A DNA stretch of 64,000 nt from JBCCXL01 sp039191605. GTDB taxonomy: Bacteria; Acidobacteriota; Thermoanaerobaculia; Multivoradales; JAHZIX01. Below the pieces are notes generated by a model that searched no databases, was not told the origin of the DNA, and saw nothing but the letters and a program-made list of their open reading frames with translations. The stretch covers positions 62,001 through 126,000 of the forward strand of contig JBCCXL010000009.1 of assembly GCA_039191605.1 (NCBI GenBank), given 5' to 3'. Positions within the stretch are counted from its first letter, which is position 1; each line of letters begins with the position of its first letter. The position numbers were made by a program, and so were the translations under genes. Below are positions 1 to 8,989 of this stretch, in pieces.

Positions 1-1
1 T

Positions 2-877
2 CAACCAAGCTTTCCACCGCCCGCCCGCGCGCCTCAGCGCCAGCGGGTGCTGATCGATCGCCATCACGAGACCATCTTTCACCGCGAGCCAGGGCGAGGG
101 GAGGACGAGCACGCGGCGCAGATCTGGCTTCGGCTGATGGAGCGAGAGGGCTTTGAGATTTCGTACCTGGACGCTCCTATCGACACCAAAGCGTTGGAGT
201 CCGCCGATCTCTTCATTCTCGCCGGCCTGCCGGTGGAGACGGGGCTCCTGCATACCGCCCAAGATGGTGAGCAAACCGTCTTGACCCGCTCGCCGCTGCA
301 GCGCTCCGAGATCGAAGCGTTGGGTCGCTGGATCGGCAAGGGGGGCGCGCTGATGATCTTCGCCAGCCATTACCCCAACGGTGGCGGAACCCGGCCGCTG
401 CTGGATGCCCTCGGGGTGCGTTTTCGCGACGGCTTCGTGCATCATCCAGAACACCCCTCGCTGGGTGGGGGGCAGTGCTCTTGGTTCACCATGACCGAGG
501 GGAACGGGCTGCTACGACAGCAGCACCCGATCCTGGCGACGCCGGCGGAGGGCCTGCCGGTGGCGGCGGTGCGATGGCTTTGCGGTGCCGCACTGATGCG
601 CTATCCGCAGGACGTGGTGCTGGATCTACCGGATGCGACGGTGAACTTCAGTCCGCGGCCGGGGACTTCGATGGCCCGGGAGGTGAGCGACGACTACGCG
701 GCGGCCTTGGCTTTCCCGTACGGAGCGGGGAAGGTCTTCGTCTCCGGCGATCAGGGGATCTTCCGCAACTTCGTCTATCGCTTCGGGCAGGAGTCTGTGC
801 ACGTCACGATCACCGATCCAGAAGCGGAGAACGGGCATTTCCTGGTTCGCGTGATGCGCTGGCTCGGACAGCGCTAA
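2..877 (+). CDS. GATase-fold (DUF4350-like) protein, 5-prime truncated by window
   Basis: The frame stays open to the first base of the window, so the gene very likely begins upstream; a GTG at 47 is the first internal start candidate but has no convincing ribosome site. The visible 290 or so residues show the pattern of the class I glutamine-amidotransferase-like fold seen in DUF4350, GldG and ThuA proteins. A hydrophobic strand ends in a turn (ADLFILAGLP), an acidic helix leads into a glycine turn and strand (GRWIGKGGALMIFAS), and a late strand holds a glycine-rich turn (PYGAGKVFVSGDQG). I see no amidotransferase Cys-His-Glu triad, so a binding or structural role is more likely than catalysis. 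The stop is followed 9 nt later by a tandem array. The function is unknown. Confidence 0.7.
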   Translation, partial: QPSFPPPARAPQRQRVLIDRHHETIFHREPGRGEDEHAAQIWLRLMEREGFEISYLDAPIDTKALESADLFILAGLPVETGLLHTAQDGEQTVLTRSPLQRSEIEALGRWIGKGGALMIFASHYPNGGGTRPLLDALGVRFRDGFVHHPEHPSLGGGQCSWFTMTEGNGLLRQQHPILATPAEGLPVAAVRWLCGAALMRYPQDVVLDLPDATVNFSPRPGTSMAREVSDDYAAALAFPYGAGKVFVSGDQGIFRNFVYRFGQESVHVTITDPEAENGHFLVRVMRWLGQR

Positions 878-886
878 ATTCTGGGA

Positions 887-1006
887 TTGGCTATCAATGG
901 ACTGGCTATCAATGGACCGGCTATCTTGGGAGTGGCTCTTGTTGAGCTACCGATTTCCGGGTTGCCTATCGCCGGGCTGCCTATCGTAGGGCCCTGCATC
1001 CCTGGG
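887..1006 (+). repeat. Degenerate tandem array, 8 units of 15 bp
   Basis: Eight consecutive 15-base units run without gaps from 887, starting TTGGCTATCAATGGA. Units 1 and 2 differ at one base, units 6 and 7 at few, and units 4, 5 and 8 are more diverged. The array lies between the stop of the first gene and the end of trmH. Read in frame it would give pentapeptides of type xAIxG/LPIxG, but there is no evidence of translation. Confidence 0.85.
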
Positions 1007-1035
1007 CAGCCGCGATTGCGCCAGTCGGCGGCTGT

Positions 1036-1761
1036 TCACTCGCCGCTGGCTTCGGCAGCCTCACCGCGCTCTGCCGCCCCACCGCGGGGCAGCTCCCCCA
1101 GCAGCTCCCCCGATTCGCCCAGGGCTGGGTAGGGTATGCCGAGCTCCTTGCAGCGCTGCGCCAGGCGGGGATAGGCCCAGCGAAAGAGGGTGTTGCGAAA
1201 TTCATCGGGGCTCAGGCGGCTTTCGGCGAAGAGGCCGGCGGCCTCGCGCTGGCGGCGGGCCTCATAGAGCATCACCGCGGCGGCGACGGAAACATTGAGC
1301 GAGGCGACAAGCCCGTGCATGGGGATCATCACCTCACCATCGGCGATCGCCAACCCTTCTGGGGTGACTCCGTCTTTTTCCTGGCCCAAGAGCAGGGCGG
1401 TCGGCTGGGTCCAGTCCACCTCGAGGTAGGAATAGGCTCGCGGCGAGAGATGAGCGGCGAGAATGCGGACGCCGGGCATCGTGCGCCGAATCTCCTCGGC
1501 GGCGTCTTCGATGCTCGAGTGCCGGCGGGTCTTCACCCACTTGTTGACGCCGGCGCCAGAGCCGGGGCTGCGCACCAGGCGGACCCGATGGGGGCGCTGG
1601 GTCGGCACCGCGTGGGCGAGGGGAATCCCCACCGCGTCGCAGGTGCGCAGGATCGCGGCGAGATTGTGTCCTTTGTGCACCTGTTCGAGAATGACCGTGA
1701 GGTCCGGCTGTCGGTGCTGCAGCGTTTGACGGAGGCGATGAAAGCGTCGGGGAGTGATCAT
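1036..1761 (-). CDS. trmH: tRNA (guanosine(18)-2'-O)-methyltransferase TrmH
   Basis: This SPOUT-class enzyme transfers a methyl group from S-adenosylmethionine to the ribose 2'-OH of G18 in the tRNA D-loop. All three SpoU motifs are visible. Motif 1 has the catalytic arginine (NLAAILRTCDAVG, Arg39), motif 2 is LLLGQEKDG at 123-131, and motif 3 is IPMHGLVASLNVS at 146-158, which forms the knotted cofactor site. The N-terminus (RQPDLTVILEQVHKGHN) and the tail (KELGIPYP) follow the E. coli TrmH pattern rather than TrmL or RlmB. At 241 residues the length fits the family, with a short extra Gly/Glu-rich C-terminus. It is divergent from the glycerate kinase gene. Identification is secure; tRNA specificity (G18 alone or G17/G18) cannot be read from sequence. 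Confidence 0.93.
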   Translation of the reverse strand: MITPRRFHRLRQTLQHRQPDLTVILEQVHKGHNLAAILRTCDAVGIPLAHAVPTQRPHRVRLVRSPGSGAGVNKWVKTRRHSSIEDAAEEIRRTMPGVRILAAHLSPRAYSYLEVDWTQPTALLLGQEKDGVTPEGLAIADGEVMIPMHGLVASLNVSVAAAVMLYEARRQREAAGLFAESRLSPDEFRNTLFRWAYPRLAQRCKELGIPYPALGESGELLGELPRGGAAERGEAAEASGE

Positions 1762-1953
1762 GGACAGTGTGCGCGGGCCTGAGTCGATAGGCAGTAAAGT
1801 CCGAAGATCGGAGCGCGAGGACTTCGCGCCGAGACTAACACCGGCGTTTCATCCTCCTCAAAGTTTTCCAACCCATCGCCGCGGTCGGGCCTCAGCGATA
1901 GGTCCCGTCGAGGTGATCTTAGGACCTCGCGCCAAAGAGCTTGGAGAGTGCGT

Positions 1954-3285
1954 GTGCAGGAGTCGATTCTCTTGTCCGTTGAAGATCGTCTGCGCGAAGA
2001 CGCGCTGACCTGTTGGGACGCTGCGCTGCGGGCCTGTGCGCCCCGGCGCCTGGTCGCCCAATGGCTGAGAGAGAATCAGGCCGCCATGGAGGTGCTGGGG
2101 AAGATCCACATGGTATCGGTGGGCAAGGCGGCAGCGGCGATGGCCCAGGGAGCGGTGGAGGTGCTGGGCTCGCGCCTGGCCGGTGGTGTCGTTGCCTTAC
2201 CCCATGGTCAAGAGGGGGAAGTGCCGGCCGGTTTGGTGGCGATCGGTGCTGGGCATCCGGACCCAGATTCCGGCAGCGTCGCCGCCGGTAGAGAAATTCG
2301 CGATCAAGCGCTGCTCATGGACGAGCGGGATCTGCTGTTGTGTCTGATCTCCGGCGGCGGCTCCGCAATGCTGTCCCTGCCACCGTCTTCGGTGCCGGTG
2401 CACGACGTCGCGGCGACCTCGGAGGCGCTGGCTCGGGCCGGCGCCGGTATAGAGGATCTCAACTGCGTCCGCAAGCACCTGGACTACGTCAAAGGGGGCA
2501 GGTTAGCGGCGGCGGCGGCGCCCGCTCGGGTGCAGGCGCTGATGCTCTCGGACGTGGTGGGGGATTCCCTCGACGTCATCGCCTCCGGGCCGGTGAGCCC
2601 GGATCCCACCACCTTCTTCGACGCCGTCGAGGTGTTGCAGCGCTTCCGGCTTTGGGCCGAAGTGCCGATGAGCGTGCGAGATCACCTACGCAAGGGCATG
2701 GCTGGAGAGGAGATCGATACCCCCGGCCAGCACCACACCTGCTTCGAATCGGTCGCCGCCCACGTCGTCGGGAACAACCTCCTGGCCCTGGAAGCAGCGC
2801 TGGCGGAGGCCAGCCGGCTCGGCTATGACGCGGGCCTTTACGCGGTGGACCTGGTAGGCGAGGCGCGGGATGTCGGCTCGACGCTGGCTTCCGCCGCCCA
2901 CCGGCTGGTGGGCGGAAAGCTCGGTCGCAGGCTGCCCGCCTGCCTGGCTTCTGGTGGCGAGACGACGGTCACCGTGCGGGGTAGCGGCGTCGGCGGCAGG
3001 AACCAGGAGCTAGCCCTGGCGGCGGCGCTGGAGCTCTCCGGCAAGGGGGGAGTAGTGCTGCTCTCGGCGGGGACGGACGGCATCGATGGCCCCACCAATG
3101 CTGCCGGGGCGATCGTCGACGGCTACACCATTCATCGGGCCTTGGCCCGTGGCCTCGATCCGAGGCGGGCTTTGCGCAACAACGACAGCCACACCTTCTT
3201 TCGCACCCTGGGGGATCTGGTGGTCTCCGGCCCTACCGGAACCAACGTGATGGACTTGCAGCTGCTGCTGGCGGCGGCGTACTGA
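1954..3285 (+). CDS. Glycerate 2-kinase, DUF4147/MOFRL family
   Basis: The enzyme phosphorylates D-glycerate, most likely to 2-phosphoglycerate, feeding lower glycolysis from glycerate made in serine, glyoxylate or tartrate breakdown. The N-terminal DUF4147 part shows the glycine-rich phosphate-binding segment (LICLISGGGSAMLSLPP-like, around residues 130-150) and the VRKHLDYVKGG segment. The C-terminal MOFRL domain has GGRNQELALAAALEL and the signature SAGTDGIDGPTNAAGAIVD. Length, about 443 residues, is normal. I chose the GTG at 1954 because GGAGAG at 1943-1948 sits 5 nt upstream; a GTG at 1948 is also in frame but too close to that site. It ends 70 bp before the convergent pyruvyl transferase gene. 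Confidence 0.9.
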   Translation: MQESILLSVEDRLREDALTCWDAALRACAPRRLVAQWLRENQAAMEVLGKIHMVSVGKAAAAMAQGAVEVLGSRLAGGVVALPHGQEGEVPAGLVAIGAGHPDPDSGSVAAGREIRDQALLMDERDLLLCLISGGGSAMLSLPPSSVPVHDVAATSEALARAGAGIEDLNCVRKHLDYVKGGRLAAAAAPARVQALMLSDVVGDSLDVIASGPVSPDPTTFFDAVEVLQRFRLWAEVPMSVRDHLRKGMAGEEIDTPGQHHTCFESVAAHVVGNNLLALEAALAEASRLGYDAGLYAVDLVGEARDVGSTLASAAHRLVGGKLGRRLPACLASGGETTVTVRGSGVGGRNQELALAAALELSGKGGVVLLSAGTDGIDGPTNAAGAIVDGYTIHRALARGLDPRRALRNNDSHTFFRTLGDLVVSGPTGTNVMDLQLLLAAAY

Positions 3286-3357
3286 TCTGCTGCGCTGCTG
3301 GGAGGGCTCGCTTCCAGAGGTGGTGGGGGAGCGTGGAGGGGCGACAGGGCGTCGATC

Positions 3358-4692
3358 TTAGGAGGCGGCGAGGGCGGCCACCAGGTGCTCGCCGAGGGCG
3401 CCGGCATCGGCGCGGGCGGCGTCCCGAACGCTTTGGGCGATGGCCTGGAGCCTGCCGGGTTCCTGAGCCAGGGCTCGCTGGGCCCGGTCGGTCAGCTCGC
3501 TGAAGGGGTAAGGCCCTCCAGGCTGGGCTGGATCCCAGCTAGCGAGGAAGGCGGTCAGCTTGTGGACTCGCGGACTGAGGGCGACTCGAGGGCGAGCGTA
3601 GGCCAGGGCGGTGAGGTTGCCGTGGAGTGAGGTGCCGGCGTAGAGCGCCGAGCCTGCGATCAACGCCGCGATGTCGGCGACGGCAGGGGCCGGGGGCTGG
3701 TGGCAGATGCCTCCCCGGGAGCGGATCTTCGCCGCGACTCGGCGCAGCAGGTGATCGTCCTCGTGGGCGCTGGCTCGGCCGAGGGCGAGGAGAGCGATAT
3801 CGAGACCCTGGCCGTGGGCGATCGCCAGCAGGGAGTCGGCGATCTGCTGCTCGTGGCCCCAGGCGAGATAGCGGGAAGCCTGGAAGAGCAGATAGCCTCG
3901 CTGGCGATGCTCGAGCCAGCGAGCGGTGGCTGGGGAGAGGCGAGAAGAGAGGCGGTTGGGGGGGAGGAGGTCGGTGAGACGACCGGCGGGATCCGGGGCC
4001 AGGCTATGGGGTAGCTGCCAGCGCTTCAGGTGTTCCGCGGTGGCTGCGTCCCGAACGCTGAGATAGCCGGCGGCGCCCAGACCGCGCCGAGCGCGCTGCC
4101 GCAGGGGAGGCGGTAGCTGGTCCAGGCGGCAGCCTCCAACGCCAGCGTAGGCCACCGTGAGGATCTCGACCTGCAGGGTCGAGGGCTCGAGGATCCAGGG
4201 GAGCGGGCGCGGGTTGGTGCTCACCGGGCATAGGGCGCGGCGGCTGTAGCGATCCGCCAGGCTGCCGACGCCGAGGCGGTGAGCGACCTTCAGGGCGATG
4301 GCTTGGGGAGCGCTGGTGAGGGCGCTGTAGGCGTCGGTCCAGCGGGCATGAAGAACCTCGCCTCCAGCGACCACAAGGGCGGTGGGGCGCTTCGGGGCGC
4401 CGGCCAAAATGGAATCCAGGGAGAAGGCCTCGACTCCTCCGACGGAGCGCAGATCGGCGTCTCGCAGCGCGCCATATTGGATCTCTACCTCCGCCTCACT
4501 CAAGCCAGCCTCCCGCAGTGCGGCGGTGGCGGTGTGGGCGAAGAGCAGGTCGCCGTAGTTGAAGCGATCGAAGGCCCCCGCAATTACCACTCGAGGTCGT
4601 CGCCTCGCCTTGGGGGCAGGGGCGGGGCAGCGACCGAGGCGTCCGGGCTCGCCAACGCTGAGCATCCGGGGCGCGGGCAGGGAGGAGCGCAT
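3358..4692 (-). CDS. Polysaccharide pyruvyl transferase family protein (CsaB-like)
   Basis: Family members transfer pyruvate from phosphoenolpyruvate to sugars of cell-wall polymers or exopolysaccharide, giving ketal-linked pyruvate. After about 33 Pro/Arg-rich residues the protein opens with the typical FNYGDLLFAHTATAAL segment. Mid-protein it has GGEVLH and SVRDAATAEHL (a member-typical conserved region), and in the second half YAGTSLHGNLTALAYARP, matching the family pattern G(T/S)xxHGxxxA. GTG at 4695 precedes ATG at 4692; I took ATG, with AAGG about 10 nt upstream. The acceptor is unknown. No glycosyltransferase lies next to it; the nearest surface-sugar genes are near 49-52 kb. Confidence 0.82.
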   Translation of the reverse strand: MRSSLPAPRMLSVGEPGRLGRCPAPAPKARRRPRVVIAGAFDRFNYGDLLFAHTATAALREAGLSEAEVEIQYGALRDADLRSVGGVEAFSLDSILAGAPKRPTALVVAGGEVLHARWTDAYSALTSAPQAIALKVAHRLGVGSLADRYSRRALCPVSTNPRPLPWILEPSTLQVEILTVAYAGVGGCRLDQLPPPLRQRARRGLGAAGYLSVRDAATAEHLKRWQLPHSLAPDPAGRLTDLLPPNRLSSRLSPATARWLEHRQRGYLLFQASRYLAWGHEQQIADSLLAIAHGQGLDIALLALGRASAHEDDHLLRRVAAKIRSRGGICHQPPAPAVADIAALIAGSALYAGTSLHGNLTALAYARPRVALSPRVHKLTAFLASWDPAQPGGPYPFSELTDRAQRALAQEPGRLQAIAQSVRDAARADAGALGEHLVAALAAS

Positions 4693-4797
4693 CACCGGCT
4701 TACCTTATCGTGAGGCGAGCTTCGAGGGCGGGCCCCTCACCCCCGGTTCACGGCTCGGCTGACGACCTGGCCTCGGCGCCGGGTCGATCTCGATGTC

Positions 4798-4855
4798 CGC
4801 TTCAGTGCCTGCCTTAGTAGCACTGCCTGAGTAGCACTAGCCTCAGTGCCTGCGG
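4798..4855 (+). repeat. Short degenerate tandem repeat, about 4 units of 14-15 bp
   Basis: Between the pyruvyl transferase start and the PspC gene, the bases form about four units around GCCTGAGTAGCACTA. The middle two units are the most alike and the outer two are decayed. No ribosome site or promoter is evident inside. Confidence 0.6.
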
Positions 4856-4931
4856 AAGGCCGTTCGCCGCTGCTCAGCCCCTCGTGGGGCGGATGGAATG
4901 GAAGAGTCCGCTCAGGGGCCGGAGGGAGAGC

Positions 4932-5114
4932 TCACCGTGACGGCACGATGATCCACAGCAGCAGGTAGACCAAGATGCCGGGGAAAGCGGCGGAGAGTAC
5001 CGAGATGAGGACAAAGAGGATGCGTACTCGCAGCGGAGACCAGCCGAGGGAGCGGGCGATTCCGGCGCAGACGCCGCCGAGCATGGCTTGAGAGCGGGAG
5101 CGATGAAAGGACAT
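4932..5114 (-). CDS. PspC-domain small membrane protein
   Basis: This is a 60-residue protein consisting of one PspC domain. A basic N-terminus and the conserved AMLGGVCAGIARSLGWSPLRVR segment are followed by a hydrophobic stretch (FVLISVLSAAFPGILVYLLLWIIVP) that can span the membrane. In enteric bacteria PspC relays membrane stress to phage-shock gene expression, but stand-alone PspC proteins of this size are common and mostly uncharacterised. The start MSFHRSRS is supported by GGAG 7-8 nt upstream on the minus strand; a longer frame to 5165 lacks such a site. No pspA or pspB lies nearby. It is divergent from the M50-like protease gene, so the two may share a control region. Confidence 0.85.
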   Translation of the reverse strand: MSFHRSRSQAMLGGVCAGIARSLGWSPLRVRILFVLISVLSAAFPGILVYLLLWIIVPSR

Positions 5115-5272
5115 GAAGCAGCTCCGATGAAGTGGAGGGGTTGAGCAGGAAATTCGAGGGATCAAGGGCTTGGACAGCGAGTGGATCGATCAGAGGAGGC
5201 CTGGTGCGCCCAAGGCGGGCATTCCCGGGGCGGGAGCCTCGTTCGCTTCAGCCTACGGGAGATTGAGAGAGA

Positions 5273-6004
5273 ATGTTCCCTATGGTGAATCGAGATTCTT
5301 CTCCCCAACCATCGCCGCTGACCGCCCCGCTGGCGGCTCTAGCGGTTCTCTTCCTGCTGCTGTGGCTGGCGCCGGCCTGGGCGAGCATGCCGCTGCGGGC
5401 CTTGGCGACGGTGGTGCACGAGATGGCCCACGGTCTCAGCGCCCTGGCCACCGGGGGGCGCTTCGTTCGCTTCGTGCTGTATCCCGACGGATCCGGCCTC
5501 GCCTATACCCAAGGGGGGTGGCAGGCGCTGGTGACCGCCGCCGGCTATTTGGGGGTGGCCTGCTTTGCCGCTCTGCTGCTGGTGCTGGGGGGCGGCCGGC
5601 GCTCTTCGCGATGGACTCTAGGCATCCTCTCCGGCGCGATCCTCCTGCTCGGTCTGCGCTATGGCTTCCCTACGCTTCTGGCGGGGGAGCTCGGTCCTGG
5701 TCTGTGGACCTTGGGTAGCTGCTTGGGGATGGGGGGCGTCGGTCTCGCGGTGGCGCTGCGGGGTGGCCCGCTGGCGCTGTCCTTCACCCTGGACCTAGCG
5801 GCCTTCTACTGCGCGGTGACGGCGTTCAATGACCTCTGGGTGCTCTACCGACTGCCGGGGGAGCAGGCCTCCGACGCCCAGAATATGGCGAGGCTCACCG
5901 GGCTGCCGCCGAGCTTCTGGGCGGTGGCCTGGGCGTTGATGGCGGTGGTGGTGACGGTGGTGGGGATGCGCCTGGCCTGGAGCTTACGCAGCAGTGGTCG
6001 ATAG
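5273..6004 (+). CDS. M50-family-like integral membrane metallopeptidase
   Basis: The 243-residue protein has about six hydrophobic segments and an HEMAH motif at residues 49-53 in the second segment. That is the HExxH zinc signature of site-2-type proteases, here in the M50B-like (peptidase_M50B) arrangement. The third zinc ligand is probably the Asp in AVTAFNDLWVLY near residue 187, a position typical of this family. Members cut substrates within the membrane, but the substrate here cannot be told. The gene follows a divergently oriented PspC-domain gene, so a role in membrane maintenance is possible but only an inference. The start ATG at 5273 lies just after an AGAGAG-like weak site. Confidence 0.8.
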   Translation: MFPMVNRDSSPQPSPLTAPLAALAVLFLLLWLAPAWASMPLRALATVVHEMAHGLSALATGGRFVRFVLYPDGSGLAYTQGGWQALVTAAGYLGVACFAALLLVLGGGRRSSRWTLGILSGAILLLGLRYGFPTLLAGELGPGLWTLGSCLGMGGVGLAVALRGGPLALSFTLDLAAFYCAVTAFNDLWVLYRLPGEQASDAQNMARLTGLPPSFWAVAWALMAVVVTVVGMRLAWSLRSSGR

Positions 6005-6063
6005 CTCGTCGGGGGACTGCTTCTTCCTCTCCCGGGAGGCGAGGCTTTGTTAGAGTCGCCGCG

Positions 6064-6534
6064 ATGAGACATTTGGTGCCGATGATGCCCGATTCCTTCC
6101 TGACCGTTGAGGCGGTGGATGCGCCCTGGAGATCCTGGGTGCTGTCGGTCGGTGCTCTCGCCGCCGGCCCCGAGGGAGGTGGTCGGCGATTAGCTTGGCG
6201 AGCCTCGTCGGGATCGCCGGGGGATGCCCCGGAAGATGATCTGGGAGAGCAGATCGCTACCCGGGAGCGCACCCGGGTGCGGCGGCCGAGGAAATTCAAG
6301 GTTCTGCTGCACAATGACGACTACACCAGCATGGACTTCGTCATCCAGGTATTGAAGACCTACTTCTACCGCAGCGACCTCGACGCCCAGAGAATCGCTC
6401 TGGAGGTTCACCACAAAGGAGTGGGGATCGCGGGAGTCTACCCATGGGACGTAGCGGAAACCAAGGTCGCGCAGGTGACCCGCGATGCCCGAGAGCAGGG
6501 GATGCCGCTGCGCCTGTCCATCGAGGCGGAATGA
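6064..6534 (+). CDS. clpS: ATP-dependent Clp protease adaptor ClpS
   Basis: ClpS recognises N-degron substrates and hands them to ClpA, steering ClpAP. The adaptor core is clear from about residue 77: KFKVLLHNDDYTSMDFVIQVL, then VHHKGVGIAGVYPWDVAETKVAQV. These include the conserved NDDYT loop that faces the substrate pocket. The core is about 80 residues, yet the frame encodes 156, so a roughly 70-residue Gly/Pro/Asp-rich N-terminus precedes it. Typical ClpS has 20-35 residues there. The true start may be later (ATG at 6082/6085 or GTG at 6139), or the extension is real. No good ribosome site marks any of them. clpA follows 16 nt downstream, so the two are almost certainly cotranscribed. Confidence 0.92.
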   Translation: MRHLVPMMPDSFLTVEAVDAPWRSWVLSVGALAAGPEGGGRRLAWRASSGSPGDAPEDDLGEQIATRERTRVRRPRKFKVLLHNDDYTSMDFVIQVLKTYFYRSDLDAQRIALEVHHKGVGIAGVYPWDVAETKVAQVTRDAREQGMPLRLSIEAE

Positions 6535-6550
6535 GGATTTGGGCTGAGCC

Positions 6551-8806
6551 ATGAAGCTATCGAAGAATCTACAGATCTCCCTTGCCCTGGCGATGACCGA
6601 GGCTCGGCGCCGAGGACACGAGATGGCGAGTCTCGAGCATCTGCTGCTGGCGCTGGCGGTGGACGAAGAGACCACGCCGGTGCTGGAAGAGTCGGGCGCT
6701 GACCTGGCGCAGCTGCAGGAGAGCTTGGAAGCCTTCCTCGACGAGGAGGTCGAGACTCTGCCGGAGGATGTCGAGCTCGAGCCTCAGGCGACCCTCGGGC
6801 TCCAGCGGGCGTTGACCCGGGCGGTCGCTCAGCGGGAGGGTGCGGGGCGAGAGACGGTGCGGGGCTATCACGTTCTGGTTTCGATGTTCGAAGAGCCGGA
6901 ATGCTTCGCGACCTATTTCCTCGAGCAGATGGGGGTCACCCGGCTGCGTCTCGTCACCACCATCACCGAAGGGGAGAGCGATTCTGGCTTTGCTCCTCCG
7001 CGCCGGCTGCCGGGGCGCAGCCAGGAGGATTTCGAGGACGAGGAGGGGGGAGAATCCCTGCCGGACCCTCTCGGCCACTACGCCTGGGAAATGGTGGAGG
7101 CGGCGCGCCAGGGTCGAATGGACCCGCTCATCGGGCGCGGGCCGGAGCTGAACCGCTGCGTCCACGTGTTGGCGCGGCGGCGCAAGAACAATCCGGTGCT
7201 GGTGGGGGAGCCGGGGGTGGGGAAGACCGCTTTGGTGGAGGGCTTGGCCTCCCGCATTGCCGAGGGCAAGGTTCCAGAGATTCTTCGGGATGCGGAGATT
7301 TTCCACCTCGATCTCGGGGCCCTGCTGGCCGGCACCCGGTTTCGCGGTGATTTCGAAAAGCGACTCAAGGCGGTGCTGGCGGCCCTCGAGGAGCGCCCCC
7401 AGGGCATTCTCTTCGTCGACGAGATCCATACTCTGATCGGCGCCGGGGCGGCGGGGAACAGCACCATGGACGCCTCTAATCTCCTCAAGCCGGCGCTGCA
7501 GCAGGGCCGGCTGCAGGTCATCGGGGCCACCACCTGGAAGGAATATCGCCAGATCTTCGAGAGCGATCGAGCCCTCGCCCGGCGCTTTCAGAAGGTGGAG
7601 GTCCAGGAGCCCACGGTGGACGAGACGGTGCGCATTCTCCACGGTCTCAAGGGCAGATACGAGGAGCACCATCAGGTGAGCTACACCCGAACGGCCCTCA
7701 GCGCGGCGGCTCAGCTGGCGGATCGCTATCTGCGGGATCAGCGGCTGCCGGACAAGGCCATCGATCTGATCGACGAGGCCGGAGCGGCGGCCCGCCTCGC
7801 CGGCCGTAAGCGGGTGGATGCGCGACGGGTGGAGGCGGTGCTCGCCGCCGTGGCGCGGATCCCGGAGCGGCAGGTGCGCCGCGACGATCGGCAGCGGCTA
7901 GCGCGGCTGGAAGAAGAGCTGAAGGCGGTGATCTTCGGGCAAGATGCGGCGATTCAGCGCATCGCGGCGGCGGTGAAGGTAGCGCGGGCTGGCCTGCGGG
8001 ATCCGAGCAAGCCGCTGGGGGCCTTTCTACTCACCGGTCCCACCGGGGTGGGCAAGACCGAAACGGCCCGCCAGCTGGCGCAAATCCTGGGCATCGGCTT
8101 CCTGCGCTTCGACATGAGTGAGTACATGGAGCGCCACAGCGTCTCACGGCTGGTGGGCGCGCCGCCGGGCTACGTGGGATTCGATGAGGGCGGTCTGCTC
8201 ACCGAGGCGGTGGCCAAGACCCCCCACGGAGTGCTCCTGCTGGACGAGATCGAGAAGGCCCATCCGGACGTCTTCAACATGCTGCTCCAGGTGATGGATC
8301 ACGGCACCCTGACGGACACCAACGGCAAGGAGGCGGACTTTCGCCACATCCTGCTGTTGATGACCAGCAACGTCGGGGCCCGAGAGCTCAGCGGCCGTGC
8401 TCTGGGCTTCCCGACCCTCGGGGGGAACCCTGCGGCGGGCCTGGATGAGCGGGCCTACGAGCGCGCCTTCACGCCGGAGTTTCGCAATCGCCTGGACGCG
8501 CGGATCTCGTTTCAGCCTCTGTCGCGGGACGTGATGGAGCGAATCGTCGACAAGATGATGGTGGAGCTGCGGGGCCAGCTTCAGGCTCGCGGCGTTCGTC
8601 TGGAGCTCAGCGATGGGGCCCGCCGCTGGCTGGCGGAGCGCGGCCACGATCCCTATTTCGGGGCGCGCCCCCTGTCTCGGCTCATCGACGAGGCGCTGAA
8701 GGTGCCCCTCACCCAGAAGCTGCTCTTCGACGAGCTGGTCTCGGGGGGAAAGGTGCGGGCGACGGTGCGCGACGATGGGGAAGGCCTGGAGCTCTCGGTG
8801 GGCTGA
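6551..8806 (+). CDS. clpA: ATP-dependent Clp protease ATPase subunit ClpA
   Basis: ClpA is the hexameric unfoldase of the ClpAP protease. In order: an N-terminal Clp_N repeat domain (SLEHLLLALAVDE, about residues 1-145), AAA+ module D1 with Walker A GEPGVGKT at 219-226 and Walker B LFVDEIH near 288, and D2 with Walker A GPTGVGKT at 496-503. A C-terminal D2-small domain carries the conserved DPYFGARPLSRLI. D1 and D2 are joined without the long M-domain of ClpB. After TSNVGARELSGRA comes LGF, at the position of the IGL/IGF loop that docks ClpP. No clpP gene is in the window. Length, 751 residues, matches E. coli ClpA closely. It lies 16 nt behind clpS. Confidence 0.97.
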   Translation: MKLSKNLQISLALAMTEARRRGHEMASLEHLLLALAVDEETTPVLEESGADLAQLQESLEAFLDEEVETLPEDVELEPQATLGLQRALTRAVAQREGAGRETVRGYHVLVSMFEEPECFATYFLEQMGVTRLRLVTTITEGESDSGFAPPRRLPGRSQEDFEDEEGGESLPDPLGHYAWEMVEAARQGRMDPLIGRGPELNRCVHVLARRRKNNPVLVGEPGVGKTALVEGLASRIAEGKVPEILRDAEIFHLDLGALLAGTRFRGDFEKRLKAVLAALEERPQGILFVDEIHTLIGAGAAGNSTMDASNLLKPALQQGRLQVIGATTWKEYRQIFESDRALARRFQKVEVQEPTVDETVRILHGLKGRYEEHHQVSYTRTALSAAAQLADRYLRDQRLPDKAIDLIDEAGAAARLAGRKRVDARRVEAVLAAVARIPERQVRRDDRQRLARLEEELKAVIFGQDAAIQRIAAAVKVARAGLRDPSKPLGAFLLTGPTGVGKTETARQLAQILGIGFLRFDMSEYMERHSVSRLVGAPPGYVGFDEGGLLTEAVAKTPHGVLLLDEIEKAHPDVFNMLLQVMDHGTLTDTNGKEADFRHILLLMTSNVGARELSGRALGFPTLGGNPAAGLDERAYERAFTPEFRNRLDARISFQPLSRDVMERIVDKMMVELRGQLQARGVRLELSDGARRWLAERGHDPYFGARPLSRLIDEALKVPLTQKLLFDELVSGGKVRATVRDDGEGLELSVG

Positions 8807-8989
8807 GAGCGACGAGGGGGGGATCGTTGGCCGAGGCGCCTCGAAGGCTACAGACTGCGTTATGATTGGCGTATCCGTGGGGGTCCCGGGTCCGTATCTT
8901 CGGATCTACCCTGCGGAAGTCGACCATCCATCGCCGATGGCGACACCGTCTCGAGCCTCTTCTCGATCCGATGCCATTCCTTCCGGTGG

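Noticed and set aside
887..1132. Small gene encoding a pentapeptide-repeat protein
   Set aside because: The repeat is explained by the DNA array; the frame has a TTG start without ribosome site and its second half overlaps trmH antisense.
3290..3357. Terminator between the convergent glycerate kinase and pyruvyl transferase genes
   Set aside because: No stem longer than a few pairs and no T-run on either strand.
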